A stretch of 64,000 nt of DNA from Pisaster brevispinus (GCA_023634235.1 JAMKCF010000145.1:89244-153243); one strand, 5' to 3'. Positions 1 through 11,143 are shown, counted from the stretch's first letter. Program-made: numbers and translations. Notes: generated by a model from the letters alone, not told the origin.

Positions 1-504
1 GGGCCTGATTTAACATGCAGAAGGCCTGGCTCTGGCCTGTTGTTTATTTTAGTGGTTTTTATCTCTGTTAAGTTTTTCTTTGCTTGTCTTATGTCTTTCT
101 TTATTTTAGTCTAGTGTAGATAAAGTGACCAGAGAGAGGGCGAGAACTGCTCATTCTTATTTATTATAAGAGAGGTTTATTTTTGGGTCTAACAGTAAAC
201 CGATTAGCTGCAGTGTTAAATTACCAAGTGTTTCTTTACAATAGTAAAGTTTCTCATTATTTCTTTTATAGAGATTGTTCATTTGGGGATAAGTTTGCTT
301 TTCATTTTTTTTGTATCTTTTGTTTTAATTTATCTATCTTTTATTCTGAATTGAAGTGAGATCAACAATTAAGTGTTTACTTTTTAAACCCTTCAACTTC
401 TTGAACCTTTATGGTTTAGTGTAATGTGATTATGGATGGACACATTTTTACAGTAATAGCTGTGAATGTATTTGGTTAGTTGTTTGTTTCTTTAATTAAT
501 CAAA

Positions 505-660
505 GTGCTGTTATATCCCACCAACTCCAACAGCTGTTTCTCCATTCCCTCTCCTTTCCAGCCAGAATAAAGTACAGAATAGAGCGCACCCAGCTCACAT
601 ATACACGTGGTGTTACCGCAAACCGAATATACATTTATACCTCACCATGCAAAGCCTCAA
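505..660. mobile_element. Penelope-like terminal fragment
   Basis: The stretch shares long near-identical strings with the ends of the fold-back elements at 36.4 and 49.8 kb, for example the block reading TTACCGCAAACCGAATATAC followed by the CATGCAAAGCC block. The preceding text about 'CCAACTCCAACAGCTG' recurs at 59893-59955. It is repeated in the duplicate at 60952-61107. No coding capacity is evident. The family assignment rests on the hammerhead-like motifs of related copies. Confidence 0.55.
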
Positions 661-831
661 CAAGTTTATTGTTGAAATTTATTTGTTTATTTTTTTCATT
701 TTCTCAAAAAGTTGACATTATTCAGCTGAAAGTTTCACTGGTGACTTTTATTGTTTCTTTCTTGATTTTTGCCTGTAAATCAGCACTATATGTTGACCAA
801 AACCAAATGCACTCCTCTTGTTTCAAACCAG

Positions 832-1038
832 GCTGCCCAGTGCTTCGAGAAGGTACTGAAAGCCCAACCAGGTAACTATGAGACCATGAAGATTCTTGGG
901 TCTCTCTATGTGACATCCAGTGATGAGACCAAGAGGGAGACTGCCAAGGGTCACCTCCAGAAGGTCGTCGATCAGTTCCCGGAAGATGTCGAGGCATGGA
1001 TTGAGTTGGCTCAGATCTTGGAACTCACCGAAGTACCG
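832..1038 (+). CDS. CTR9: CTR9 middle exon (copy 1), TPR region
   Basis: CTR9 is the tetratricopeptide scaffold subunit of the nuclear PAF1 complex, which accompanies RNA polymerase II during elongation and supports H2B ubiquitination and H3K4 methylation. This 69-codon exon opens after a CAG acceptor and closes at a GTATGT donor with no stop. It reads [12 protein letters not shown], then [12 protein letters not shown] and [18 protein letters not shown] text (here [14 protein letters not shown]), matching the conserved CTR9 TPR core. Phase 0 joins it cleanly to the exon at 2095. An identical exon lies at 61276-61482. Confidence 0.93.
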
Positions 1039-1152
1039 GTATGTTCTTTCACATTTTTAAAAGTTGTTTTTGTCGTCTCGATCGAAGCAGTCCTGTGGCT
1101 GTACATGGAATTGTGATCTCTCACCCAGTTACTTTGCGAGCACATGCACCCT

Positions 1153-1602
1153 GCTAGGGCTCGAATTTTACACTGGACAACAGACCCAAGGCCAGTAGTT
1201 TTGGTGTCGGGCCAGTAAACTTTTGGCTCGACAAGTCATGCGGTCTTGGGTTTTTTTATTTAATATTATTGAAGAATAATACCTCACTATGTAACATCTT
1301 GACCCAAAAAGTAATATGTTCAAATGTTGACTTTGAGTCTGATAAAATACCTTTCAATTCTACTGAGTACTGACATCATGAACTATACTTAATACCCATG
1401 AAGACAAATAAAAATCAATCCTCTCTTACATGTCAATAGCGCTTAAGTTCAAATAAATGAAGTTAACTTAAATGCACAGTAAAACTGGGTCAGGAAGGTT
1501 TTTCTTATTTTGATTCTGGTCTTGTAACAAAACATTCTGGTTCAGTAAAAATGTTGAGCCACAAGACGTGTACGTGGTCGTGTGGATTTTTCCCCCAAAG
1601 GG
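1153..1602 (-). mobile_element. hAT-like MITE, family with AGGGCTCGAA ends
   Basis: Begins with AGGGCTCGAATTTTACACTG and contains internal blocks (CTGGTCTTGTAACAAA, GTGGATTTTTCCCCC) that match in inverse order the complete element at 54233-54577. The distal inverted end is eroded here. Other relatives are at 9520-10530, 20972-21358 and 42060-42480. No transposase is encoded, so it is non-autonomous. The hAT label comes from the CAGGGCTCGAA-type terminus and is inference. The duplicate copy is at about 61600-62042. Confidence 0.6.
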
Positions 1603-1699
1603 AGTGCGTGCACGTGCAGTAACTCTGTGAGAGCTCATAATTCTATGTACAGTCTCTAATGAGATTGGATACGCATTCCAGCACGTGCTCATTCTTCAT

Positions 1700-1858
1700 A
1701 AAGCCGTTAAGCAGAAAATTCTGCTTAGCAAATTTCTTTACTTAGTAAGAGATGAGCAGGGTACCAGTGGCAACAATATAAACTTAATGGAATGTTGGTT
1801 CGTAACCTGTTTCTGCTGAGCAAGTTTTTGTGATTACAGGTTATATGAAATTGGGCCT
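1700..1858. mobile_element. Fold-back MITE, GGGCCCAATTTCAT family
   Basis: Starts with a degenerate TTAAGCAGAAAATTCTGCTTAGC block and ends in TATGAAATTGGGCC, the signature end of the family best seen at 58747-58922. Internal text about 'GAGCAGGGTACCAGTGGC' and 'AATATAAACTTAATGGAA' matches 27607-27776. The left terminal repeat is partly lost. Duplicate at about 62146-62299. Confidence 0.65.
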
Positions 1859-2094
1859 TGGTCTGTTGAGCTGCTGGAACATTCAATGATCTGGTTAACC
1901 AGAATGTTCTGGGGATGGGGGTCTAATGGATTTCGGGCTCTGTGCCAACGGAAACATTCTTCAAAGCCAAAAACATACCCGACTTTTGAGATGCTCCCGT
2001 AACAGTTCTTTTTCTTCAGAATCATTCCAACAGATCTGTAATGACTATTCACAAATATTGGCTTGTTTTTGTTTTCTTTTGTAACATGTTTTAG

Positions 2095-2223
2095 GGAGTC
2101 CTGACTGCTTATGGCACAGCAACTCGTATTCTTAAACAAAAGGTCCAGGCAGATGCCCTACCAGAAATTCTGAACAACGTTGGAGCTTTGCATTTTCGTC
2201 TTGGCAACCAGCCAGAGGCAAAG
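2095..2223 (+). CDS. CTR9: CTR9 middle exon (copy 1), TPR region
   Basis: A 43-codon exon between a TTTTAG acceptor and a GTAGGA donor, open in phase 0 and continuing the exon at 832. It reads [20 protein letters not shown] and then [15 protein letters not shown], a highly conserved TPR stretch of CTR9. There is no lesion in this exon. The identical exon in the second copy is at 62532-62660. Confidence 0.93.
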
Positions 2224-2865
2224 GTAGGAAGAAAAAGCGGTAGATCTTCATCATGCTGCTGCCATCTTGGTCATGTTCCCTGTATCCAATAACATTAATG
2301 GAATGTGCTATGCATCGTGCATAAAGGAACCAGACTATTTCTCCTTCCAGCCTTGGTTTGGTGTTCTTGATATGAATGGGAGACACATCAAGATGGCCGC
2401 ATTTTGACAAAGGTCTATTTGGCTTGGAATTTTTGTATTAAATTCCTTGATATACATCCTGAATCTGACTCTGAATTATAAAGTCTGCAACGCATCCTAA
2501 TGGAAACATCACACCAACTTTTGTGAAGAAGACAATCAAGAAGTTTCAGTTGTAGAAGTGGGATGAAAACCCACGTTGTCGGGCGGGGACTGAATACCCA
2601 ATCCACATGCAAGGCTTTGGTCCGGGAATCAAATTGGGATCCACAGAGGTGAAAGACAGGGAAGAAACCACTGAGCCCATCCTGACTGCCCTTTACATTA
2701 ATATTGAAAAAATGTAAAACTTGGAGCGAACCAACCTTCAAAAGTTTCAACCCATTTCATGTTTTTTTCTTGTGGGCGTATTTCATCTAAGGACTTCCTT
2801 TCTTTCGAAACACAAAGATGTTGTCAATCTGTCCTTTTTCAAATCTGATTCTTGTTCTCCTGTAG

Positions 2866-3049
2866 TGCTACTACGAAGCCTCTCTCAAGCGTGCCATTTT
2901 GAGGCGGAGCATGATGATACGTACTACGGCGCCATCTCAGTCTTGATGTCTTACAACCTCGCTTGGTCTCTTTGAGAGCATGTTTAAATTCGACAAGGCT
3001 GAGAAATTCTATAAAGACGTCCTGAGAAAGCATCCTAACTACGTTGATT
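2866..3049 (+). pseudogene. CTR9: CTR9 exon with two frameshifts (copy 1)
   Basis: After a TGTAG acceptor the frame reads CYYEASLKRA. It then shifts near 2895 to a frame reading FEAEHDDTYYGAISV and MSYNLA, and shifts again at about 2965 (one extra T) to [20 protein letters not shown] and HPNYVD before a GTGAGT donor. All three parts align in order with conserved CTR9 text, so the exon is real but not readable in one frame. The same two shifts occur at 63303-63486. Genuine decay before duplication or shared sequence error are both possible. Confidence 0.9.
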
Positions 3050-3194
3050 GTGAGTTGGTCTTGGTGCCGGGGGGTGGGGGGTGCGGAAATACTGTAAAGG
3101 GACACGATTAGAAACAAAAAGTTGTAAATTACTTCCTCTTTTTTTTTGGTGGGGAGATGAAACAGGTGGGTGAATTTAAAATACTATTCCTGAG

Positions 3195-3880
3195 TCAGCT
3201 TATAGAAGGTTAACGATTGTTGATTGATTATTGACTTTTGTTTATTATTAAATATTGATTATTAGGTGGTTATATATTGATTATACACTATTGAGTTGTC
3301 ACAGATTGAGTATTGATTACTTTAACATTGCAGCTCGAACTTGATTACTTTATTATTGATTACGGAATGAATTGAAAAGGACTATTCCAATAGTCAGCTC
3401 ATGGAATGTTAATAATTGCTTAATCATTTGTTATTGACTATTGCTAATTACAGGTGATGTTCTTCCTACTTTAATCTGATTTCCAGTTGTTTTGCCCCCA
3501 GAAAAATCAGCAAAACTATTATTAAGTAGCCTGAACAAAATTCTACAAGCCTAAACATGTACTGTATGTAGGTCAGCCCTTGTACTACTCAAAATTGCCC
3601 TGCTTTTTTCCAAGCATCAAGTTTTATGCCTCTATTTATTTTCAATTATTGCGTGGTTATGTATTGATTATAGGTTGTTGAGTAGTTACTCATTGATTTA
3701 GATCACATTAACTTAGCAGCTCTCACTTGATCATTTGGTTATTGACTATTGAGTATTGAAAATCAACTATTGATTACTATTGACTTGCCACACAACCTAA
3801 GCAATGAACATAACTGCAAGTCTCACTTGTTCATTGATTATTGCTAATTAGAAATTGATTATCATCGAACAGATGAATAT
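3195..3880. repeat. Degenerate TATTGATTA-type simple repeat in CTR9 intron
   Basis: The intron between the CTR9 exons at 2866 and 3892 is filled with irregular variants of ATTGATTATTGACT and related words, such as TATTGATTAC, TGATTATAGG and ATTGACTATT. This looks like a low-complexity repeat family without a strict period. The first part recurs at 63630 onward in the duplicated copy. No coding signal is seen. Confidence 0.6.
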
Positions 3881-3891
3881 TTTCTCTTTAG

Positions 3892-3989
3892 GCCACTTGC
3901 GTCTGGGCTGCGTGGCTCGGGATCCGGGACAGATCTAGGCATACTAGGAGACATCTGATTGGTTCAAAGAAGCTCTGCAAATCAACCAG
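3892..3989 (+). pseudogene. CTR9: CTR9 exon with two in-frame stops (copy 1)
   Basis: After a CTTTAG acceptor, in phase with the preceding exon, the exon reads HLRLGCVARD, then meets TAG twice near 3936-3953 before resuming as SDWFKEALQINQ at a GTATTG donor. The flanks match the conserved CTR9 TPR that ends in a DWFKEALQIN motif. The garbled middle, where the family has a glycine-asparagine-phenylalanine-tyrosine turn, contains the stops. The equivalent exon of copy 2 lies beyond the window. Confidence 0.85.
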
Positions 3990-5058
<1,069 letters not shown>

Positions 5059-5083
5059 GTACAACGAGTTTGGATATAAAGGG

Positions 5084-5240
5084 TGTAAGTGGGTATGTTA
5101 TTGGTGTTAGTAGGAATATGATGGGTGTAAGTGGGAATTGCATGGGTGTTTCTGGAAATGTTGTGGTCAAGTCGGTATGTTTTGGGTGTTAGAAAGATTG
5201 TTACGGGCGTAAGTGGGTGTGTCATGGGTTTCAGTAGGAA
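5084..5240. repeat. Degenerate short tandem repeat, GGGTGTAAGTGGG type
   Basis: Variants of the word GGGTGTAAGTGGGTATG and TGGGTGTTAGTAGGAA succeed one another about every 30 bases just downstream of the CTR9 exon donor at 5058. It is imperfect and confined to the intron. Confidence 0.5.
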
Positions 5241-5501
5241 AGGGTGGACCAGATTTTAGTACCAGAGAGGATTATTGCTACAACTACATGACGGTGTTTG
5301 GGTTCATTTGGGTGATAATTGGGTGTTTTAAGGAGTTGTATCATATGGACAGGGATTTCAAATCTGGAATGTTTTATAATTGCATTTGAGGGATTTTGTG
5401 GGTACAACTGGAAGCTTTATTTGTGTTTATGGCAATAGTATTTGTGGGGCAGGGTTTAAAACAGGAACAACTGGGTATAACTGGGTATCATCCTGACATT
5501 A

Positions 5502-5641
5502 AACGTCACCAGGACAGAGCCCTGGCCATGTACAAACAAGTATTACGCAACGATGGCCGCAACCTGTTTGCAGCCAATGGAATTGGTGCAATTTTTGCAA
5601 TGAAGGACTACATCCGAGAATCTAAGGACGTCTTCTCTCAG
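5502..5641 (+). CDS. CTR9: CTR9 middle exon (copy 1)
   Basis: Reads [17 protein letters not shown], then [17 protein letters not shown] and ESKDVFSQ before a GTGAGT donor, a strong match to the conserved CTR9 segment ending in a DVF-Q motif. The body is open. The start is uncertain: the expected acceptor AG just before the arginine codon is missing, and the nearest AG (5511-5512) would drop three residues. Splicing of this copy may therefore be impaired. Confidence 0.88.
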
Positions 5642-5654
5642 GTGAGTGGGCAAC

Positions 5655-5935
5655 TTATAATAATAATAATAATACTTTATTCAGGCAAATCACAATACAT
5701 ACAAAATATTAAAAATATGAAAACCACCCCTATCCCAATATATGGCATGGATTGAAATCAACTGAAAAAACAAACGATAAAAAAAAAACCAAAACAAGGC
5801 AAAGAGAGAACACAAAAAGGGGCCACAAAAACAAAGGAAAAAGAAACTGGACAACAAACCAGGGAGCAACAGACAGGACAAAAGATGGGCTGCCTAGGAA
5901 AAAGACAAAAGTGAAATAAAACACTCACCAAAGGG
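5655..5935 (-). mobile_element. Reversed LINE 3' tail, probable
   Basis: Plus-strand text starting TTATAATAATAATAATAATA and TTTATTCAGGCAAATCACAA reads on the minus strand as a GCCTGAATAAAG-type tail with a TTATTATTA end. That is the usual shape of retrotransposon 3' ends. The rest is A-rich with many short tracts and shows no protein similarity. The subfamily cannot be named. Confidence 0.4.
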
Positions 5936-6164
5936 GTGTGTCACTCCAACTTCAATGGATTCTGGACTGGCTAGTTGATGCACCTGATAATTTATATATA
6001 AACCCCCAACTCCCTTCAGAGATTTACCGCTCACCTCTCAAAAATGGCCCAGGTTCGATTCCCGACTAAGGCCATAGGTGAGTAGAGTTGTACGTTGGTT
6101 CCTTCTATGCCACAAGAATTTTTCTCTGGTTGTCCTGGGGGGGGGGGGGGGGTTGCAGCTGGTC

Positions 6165-6815
6165 TTCTGTTCAGATGGTAAGAAAACCTCACCTTGTCTC
6201 GTTTATTAACATCTCTGGTCGGAGATACATGTAGTTAGTGCATGGCAAAAAAAATAATGCTGGCTTTATCCACGTCACATTTGGAAAAAAAGCGCGTACT
6301 GATTATTGCGTCACTAAAAATTGGCTTCCCATTTGCATTGGCAAGAAGTATGAACCGGGCTTTACAAGGGAAAAACAGACAAAGGAAGAAAGATGTAATA
6401 ATTATTGTGTTAAGAGAACGACAACATTTTGTTCCTGTGTTTTTTATCATCATTTTTAATGGTTGCAGCTGGTCTTCTTTCTAATGTTAGCTAAATATTA
6501 TTTTTTTATGTGTTTATTGTAGAATCAAACAATAGAAACAATATATCAGCGCTGTTCAGATGGTAAGAAAACCTCACCTTGTCTCGTTTATTAACATCTC
6601 TGGTCGGAGATACATGAAGTTAGTGCATGGCAAAAAAAATAATGCTGGCTTTATCCACGTCACATTTGGAAAAAAAGCGCGTACTGATTATTGCGTCACT
6701 AAAAATTGGCTTCGCATTTGCATTGGCAAGAAGTATGAACCGGGCTTTACAAGGGAAAAACAGACAAAGGAAGAAAGATGTAATAATTATTGTGTTAAGA
6801 GAACGACAACATTAG
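6165..6815. repeat. Direct repeat of about 265 bp, two copies
   Basis: The block 6165-6430, with GTTCAGATGGTAAGAAAACC, the LVHGKKNNAGFIH-like open stretch and CTTTACAAGGGAAAAACAG, is repeated almost exactly at 6550-6815. A spacer at 6432-6525 carries its own third relative at 8623-8712. The open frames inside are mirrored by the repeat and resemble no protein that I recognise. Confidence 0.8.
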
Positions 6816-6930
6816 GGGCTAGGTAGCTCAGTTTGTAGACGAGGGTAGAGCGCCAGCACATTCATCTGGAGGTGGCAGGTTCAAAATCCAGCTCTAATCA
6901 ATTTTTCTTTGTTCAACCCCAAATAATTGT
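6812..6930 (+). mobile_element. tRNA-headed SINE, partial
   Basis: Contains a tRNA-like head with box A text TAGCTCAGTTTGTAG, an inserted GACGAGGG, and box B text GGTTCAAAATCC. The family tail TCAATTTTTCTTTGTTCAAC follows, shared with 19590, 24721 and 26348. It abuts the second copy of the 265-bp repeat and precedes a CTR9 exon fragment. It is not a functional tRNA gene: the arms are disrupted and the tail is a SINE tail. Confidence 0.75.
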
Positions 6931-6971
6931 TTATTTACTCAGTCAGTTTCCCTTGTGGTATATAACTTCAC

Positions 6972-7043
6972 GTACTGACGTACCTAGCTAGAGTGTACCC
7001 CAAAGCTGGAAAGCTCAAGGAATGCAAACAATCTCTACTCAAG
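6972..7043 (+). CDS. CTR9: CTR9 exon fragment (copy 1)
   Basis: Twenty-four codons read VLTYLARVYPKAGKLKECKQ followed by SLLK at a GTAACG donor. This matches the CTR9 segment with the motif YLAR then GKL-ECK-LL, which follows the exon at 5502 in the family after a gap. No clear acceptor is seen at its 5' end, and roughly 40 expected residues between it and the exon at 5502 are not found, so a deletion or a lost splice site is likely. Confidence 0.75.
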
Positions 7044-7263
7044 GTAACGTCATTTATTTTAATTCGTCAATTTTGAATGAATTTTTGTGAGACATTTCTT
7101 TCCCTGACCTATTTATCAGGGATGAGAAAGTTCAACCTGTTATCTGATTTCAGACTTTCTTAAGTCTGCCTGCTAAACTAAATGCTGTATTTTTCTCCAA
7201 ATAAAAACGAGTCAGCCTCCTTGATCTTATTCTCTAGCACTGAGGATACTGTTCCCAAAAGCT

Positions 7264-8192
7264 CCATGGACCCCGTTTACACTAGATCCAGAAAGGTGGA
7301 TCAGACCCAGGTCTGATCCGGCAGTGTGGATTAACGGCTAGTGTAAAGGCAAAAAAGCAGGATCAGACCCGGTTCAAGATCTGGCAATTTTAATCCACCT
7401 TTCGAGGAGGGTTGTATCTGGCAATTGGTGGATCAGATCCGGCAAAGTGGATTCCAAATACAAGTGTAAACGCAAAAGGGGATCAGACACCGCAATTCGA
7501 TGTGGTCATTTCCGGTTTCGCTACGAATGGCGCGCTTTTTGCTTGTGCTTTGGTGGGTTATCCGTCGCTGGTTATATTTGTGTGTGTGTGTGCTGTGTGC
7601 ACAAGGGCTCATATTCGGAACCTTATGGAGACCAAGGACAAAACCAAAAAGGGAAAACAAAAGGTCTCCACATGGAAATTCTTAAGACCGGGGTGCTCCA
7701 CAAGGAAATTTGTGTACAAAGTCTACGGGAAACTGTTAAGTGCAGGGACAAAGGAAAGAACAAAAGAATGCTCCACAAGGATGCATTTTTGAGAATGTGT
7801 GGACTGTGCATGTGTGAAACATTTTGTTGTTTTCAGCGTCCTTATACATCAGCGTTACGTTCGGAGCTTGCCTTGTTGGTGTATTTTGTTAATTTCCATC
7901 TACAAAATATTTCTACCTGCATGGTCGTTATCCGTATCATTTGCTGTACTGTATTTTCTGCATTCTACCTTCGCATTGATAATATTTCTAGAAGTGGCGC
8001 GCTGTAATTGTGACCTTTGATCTTTGCCATGTAACCCTTGAGCTCTTAGCGAGGAGCGCTGACGTCGTGACCAATATACATCTGGCTCAAAAGTGGGATC
8101 GGAGCCGGATCAAGTGCTGGTGTAAACGCGACACAGGATCTTGATCTGCCGGATCTCAATCCACCTTTCTGGATCTAGTGTAAACGCGGTGT
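7264..8192. mobile_element. Non-autonomous DNA transposon with terminal inverted repeats
   Basis: The left end reads CCGTTTACACTAGATCCAGA followed by AAGGTGGAT, and the right end ends with the inverse, ATCCACCTTTCTGGATCTAG then TGTAAACGCGG. Sub-terminal GATCAGA and GATCCGG words are repeated in both orientations. The element is about 0.93 kb. The overlapping open frames do not resemble a transposase. It interrupts a repeat whose uninterrupted relative is at 57020-57610. Confidence 0.8.
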
Positions 8193-8622
8193 TGGAATCT
8201 ATAACTCCAGGTGTTACCAAAAGATGGAAATGCCACCCTTTCAATGTACCTCCTAAGATCTGGATCCCAGTTTCAGACTTTTTTTGTCAGCATTGACTCT
8301 CACCCCTGATTTATATTTTATTATATTTTGGGTAATTTTTTTGTTTACACTCGCATGTTTACCAAAATTCCTCAAAATATATTTCATTCCATAGTTTTAA
8401 CTTCTGATAATTTACTTTGTTTTAGTTGCTCATAATTATGCTCCTGGTTTAATGTGTGTGGAGGGATTGATCTTCATTGAGTTAATGTTTCTGTTTCTAT
8501 TTTACATTCCTCAAAGTGTACATTATAGCATGAATGATGTCATTCCCACTCGTCTTGGAAGTGGTTTCGTGCACATGATTGCAGTTATATGCGTATTTTT
8601 AGTTAAAGGGGCTCACCTGTTC

Positions 8623-8712
8623 CTGTGTTTTTTATCATCATTTTTAATGGTTGCAGCTGGTCTTCTTTCTAATGTTAGCTAAATATTATTTTGTATGTGT
8701 TTATTGTAGAAT
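8623..8712. repeat. Third copy of the repeat spacer from 6432-6525
   Basis: CCTGTGTTTTTTATCATCAT to TTATTGTAGAATC matches 6432-6525 nearly base for base, including AATGGTTGCAGCTGG. It suggests a dispersed element whose fragments frame the 265-bp repeats. Confidence 0.75.
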
Positions 8713-9019
8713 CTTAACTGTAGGATATTTTACAACATAACCTTTCGCGAAAGCGGACCAATCAGGTGCCGATTTAGGCTCCATTGATGCATGCCACTCA
8801 TGTACTGTACACCGTGGCTGTCAACTGGCTGTGTGTGTGTCACGGCTGGCCGATTGGTTTAAGGTGATCGCAATGCAGCGGTTTTGCGTGTCAGCAAGCT
8901 TCCCAACACGGCTACTCGTTTGAGTGAGGCCTGGCGGAAGAAAGTCTGTGTCGAAGGAAACTTGTATCAGTGTTCCGAGCTGGGATCGAAGTTGCGTTCG
9001 TCCAGGATTTTTCAATTTT

Positions 9020-9095
9020 TGACAGGGCGGTTAATTATTATGGCAGGGCGGCCAATTCTTTGGCAGGGCGGCCTGAAATTTAAGGAGGGCGGCCC
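9020..9095. repeat. Short tandem repeat, GGCAGGGCGGCC type
   Basis: Three to four successive words of the form GGCAGGGCGG occur in a locally GC-rich pocket inside otherwise AT-rich DNA. The pocket (8810-9200) has no recognised coding content. Confidence 0.55.
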
Positions 9096-9299
9096 ACCCT
9101 CCCAAGACCCGTCGGGTGGTCTAGGAAGTGGCCCGCGTGTTTCCAGATGGACCATCAGTTCAGGGAGTAATGCGCCGGCCAATCACTTAAAAAAAGGAAA
9201 TAGGCCCACTTGACTGCAGATCATTCTTATTAACGATTTCAATAACGATCGATGGTGTTAACTTCAATAGATTTTGACTTCATTGCAATGCAACTCGCA

Positions 9300-9514
9300 C
9301 TTTGTGGCGATGTACAATGACTGATGTACCGCCCGCCAGTCACTGTACATCTCCACAAAGGACCGCAAACACGCACGGCTCCTCTGTGTAAGCAGTCGCC
9401 ACTGCGCCTTATACGCTGGGCGGCTTATACACTGAAACTGACAGTTGTTTTGACAATTTCTGGGTATTGCGGCTTATACACCGGGCAGCTAATATGCCGA
9501 AGATTACGGTAATA
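9300..9514. mobile_element. MITE-like element with CTTATACACCG repeats
   Basis: Contains repeated CGGCTTATACAC words and ends in GAAGATTACGGTAA, resembling the widespread invertebrate MITE class whose ends read TACCGTA with an internal 'CTTATA' block. The left end is not resolved. It is non-coding. Confidence 0.4.
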
Positions 9515-9868
9515 TACAAATTGAAGTTCAAATGTTAACTTTTGAGTCTGATAAATATCTTTCAATTCTGTTGAGTGAGGAAACACTCTCGTCCATAATA
9601 CAAATGAGATAAATCTTCTCTAATATGCCAATATTTTGATGCGATTCTATTTTAAATGAGTCATGTTTTTGCACGGTCACGCTAAACTCTATACAGTTAG
9701 ATATATAAAAAAAACAAAGAAGAATGACAGAGGACCGGTTGCTTTTTGACTCGATGCCTCTTTTGCAGGTTACCATACTTGAGTGCGTAGAATGGATCGG
9801 CCTCGGACCTAATTAAAATTTTAACTATGGCTAATTTATCCAGTCTCCATGAGTAATCTTTTTCCAGT

Positions 9869-10200
9869 AGTCTGTTCAGTATCATTTGAAACCATAATTC
9901 TGCCAAATTTTTGACCCAATCTTGAAATTTTGACCATGACAGCATGGTCGATTTTGTTGGTTTTTCAGACCAAAAAATAAAACTCACAAATTTCTCAATA
10001 TATCTCAAACTATTGCTAATTTACCCAGTCCGCTCAAGTCTTCAGTAGTCTGTTCTGTATCATTTGAAACCATAAAATTGCCCCAAAATTATGAAATTTT
10101 GACACTGCATGGTTGATTTTATTGGTTTTTCAGACCAAAAAATAAAACTCACAAATTTCTCAATATATCTCAAACATCTGAACCTTTACCCAGTGTGCAG
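9869..10200 (-). repeat. Two inverted satellite monomers outside the main array
   Basis: Read on the minus strand, two successive blocks (9869-10030 and 10040-10200) match the 188-bp unit of 12.6-17.5 kb. Shared words include TATCATTTGAAACCATAA, CAATCTTGAAATTTTGACCA and TTGGTTTTTCAGACC. They sit inside a disrupted MITE of the AGGGCTCGAA family whose flanks are recognisable at 9530 and 10310-10530. The orientation is opposite to the main array. Confidence 0.8.
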
Positions 10201-10891
10201 AAAAAGATCAAAATGAGAAAAGACCATACACTATTAAATAGAAAGATGTTAAATTTGAACATCTTTTTATTTAAAGAAGCACTAAGAAAAGATTTACCTC
10301 ATTCGTATCTGTGAGTATACTCATGAAAATTGAAAGATATTCACCCGACTCAAAGTCAACCTTTCTTTTTACATTTATAAGTCTCCATTATGAGGTATTA
10401 TTGTTCAATTTCAAAACACTAGACCACACTGGACTTGTCTGGTCATTAGTTTACTGGCCGGCTCAAATATCACTGGTCTCGGGCCAGCGGCCCACTGTAA
10501 ATTTTGAATTTAGGTTCTGTCGTAGTTTGTCAATTGTTATTTAAGTACTGATATTCCACCACATGCGAAATTCCAAACCAACTACAGAAGTACTCATTTT
10601 TAACAAAGATGGATCTCAACACTGTAATATGGCAGCTCATCAAATGGTGCGATGAGTGGCTGGAGCGATGGGCCGTCATGTGGCTGACTCTGATCCTTTA
10701 TGTAAAACTTGTACTAAAAATATGTTTGCGTTTAAATATGTAAAAGTATTTTTTGTACTTGTTGTCCCTTTTGTTACTTGTCGGCTGTATTGCTTATGTA
10801 AACTGCTATTTTTCAAGGCCATTTTAATTTCCTTTGAGGGATAACAAGGTTTGATTCTAATCTATTCTAATCTTTACCTCCCCCTGGGTGA

Positions 10892-10979
10892 TTTGGTCTC
10901 GGCCAACATCGTAGATGCCCTGCGGACCAAGTACAGCACCCTCCTGCGAATCCACCGACCACCGACCCCGCAGAGACAG
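10892..10979 (+). CDS. Unrecognised exon-like segment
   Basis: An open stretch with coding-like composition reads LGDLVSANIVDALRTKYSTL then LRIHRPPTPQRQ, and stops at a CAG/GTCAGA donor. No acceptor is clearly defined. I do not recognise the protein. It could form one gene with the segments at 11000 and 12207, which are on the same strand, but phases cannot be checked. Confidence 0.3.
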
Positions 10980-10999
10980 GTCAGACACCAAACACCCAG

Positions 11000-11143
11000 G
11001 GGCAGGTCCTTCTGGCGTTGATCAGCGTAGCCTTTGCCAAGGTTGAGGCCAGCATTGCTGAGTTTGTACTCAAGATGGAGCAGTTGGTAGTGCCGACACA
11101 GTGGCAGAAAGTGGACGTGATCCAAGAAGCTAAAGGCTTGCAG
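11000..11143 (+). CDS. Unrecognised exon-like segment
   Basis: After a CCCAG acceptor, one frame reads VLLALISVAFAKVEASIAEF then VLKMEQLVVPTQWQKVDVIQ and EAKGLQ up to a CAG/GTAAAG donor. The helical, amphipathic composition and correct splice sites suggest a genuine exon. I cannot name the family, and it does not match CTR9 or DDX54. Confidence 0.4.

Larger units (their letters stand above)
1..3562. repeat. Segmental duplication, copy 1
   Basis: This whole stretch recurs at 60448-64000 in the same orientation, at an offset of about 60.44 kb, with only scattered substitutions and short indels in exons and introns alike. One example is a short G-rich run near 1912-1922 that is shorter in the other copy. 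The copy starts at the window edge, so the true left boundary is not visible. It carries CTR9 exons, a Penelope-like fragment and two MITEs. Introns this similar imply a very recent duplication or an unmerged haplotype or assembly duplicate. Confidence 0.95.

Noticed and set aside
6238..6826. Paired small proteins reading HGKKNNAGFIHVTFGK
   Set aside because: They are produced by the 265-bp direct repeat. No splice sites, no family similarity, and alternative frames are open too.
7447..8007. A 186-codon plus-strand protein inside the TIR element
   Set aside because: It crosses the terminal repeats, shows no transposase motif, and overlaps other open frames on both strands.
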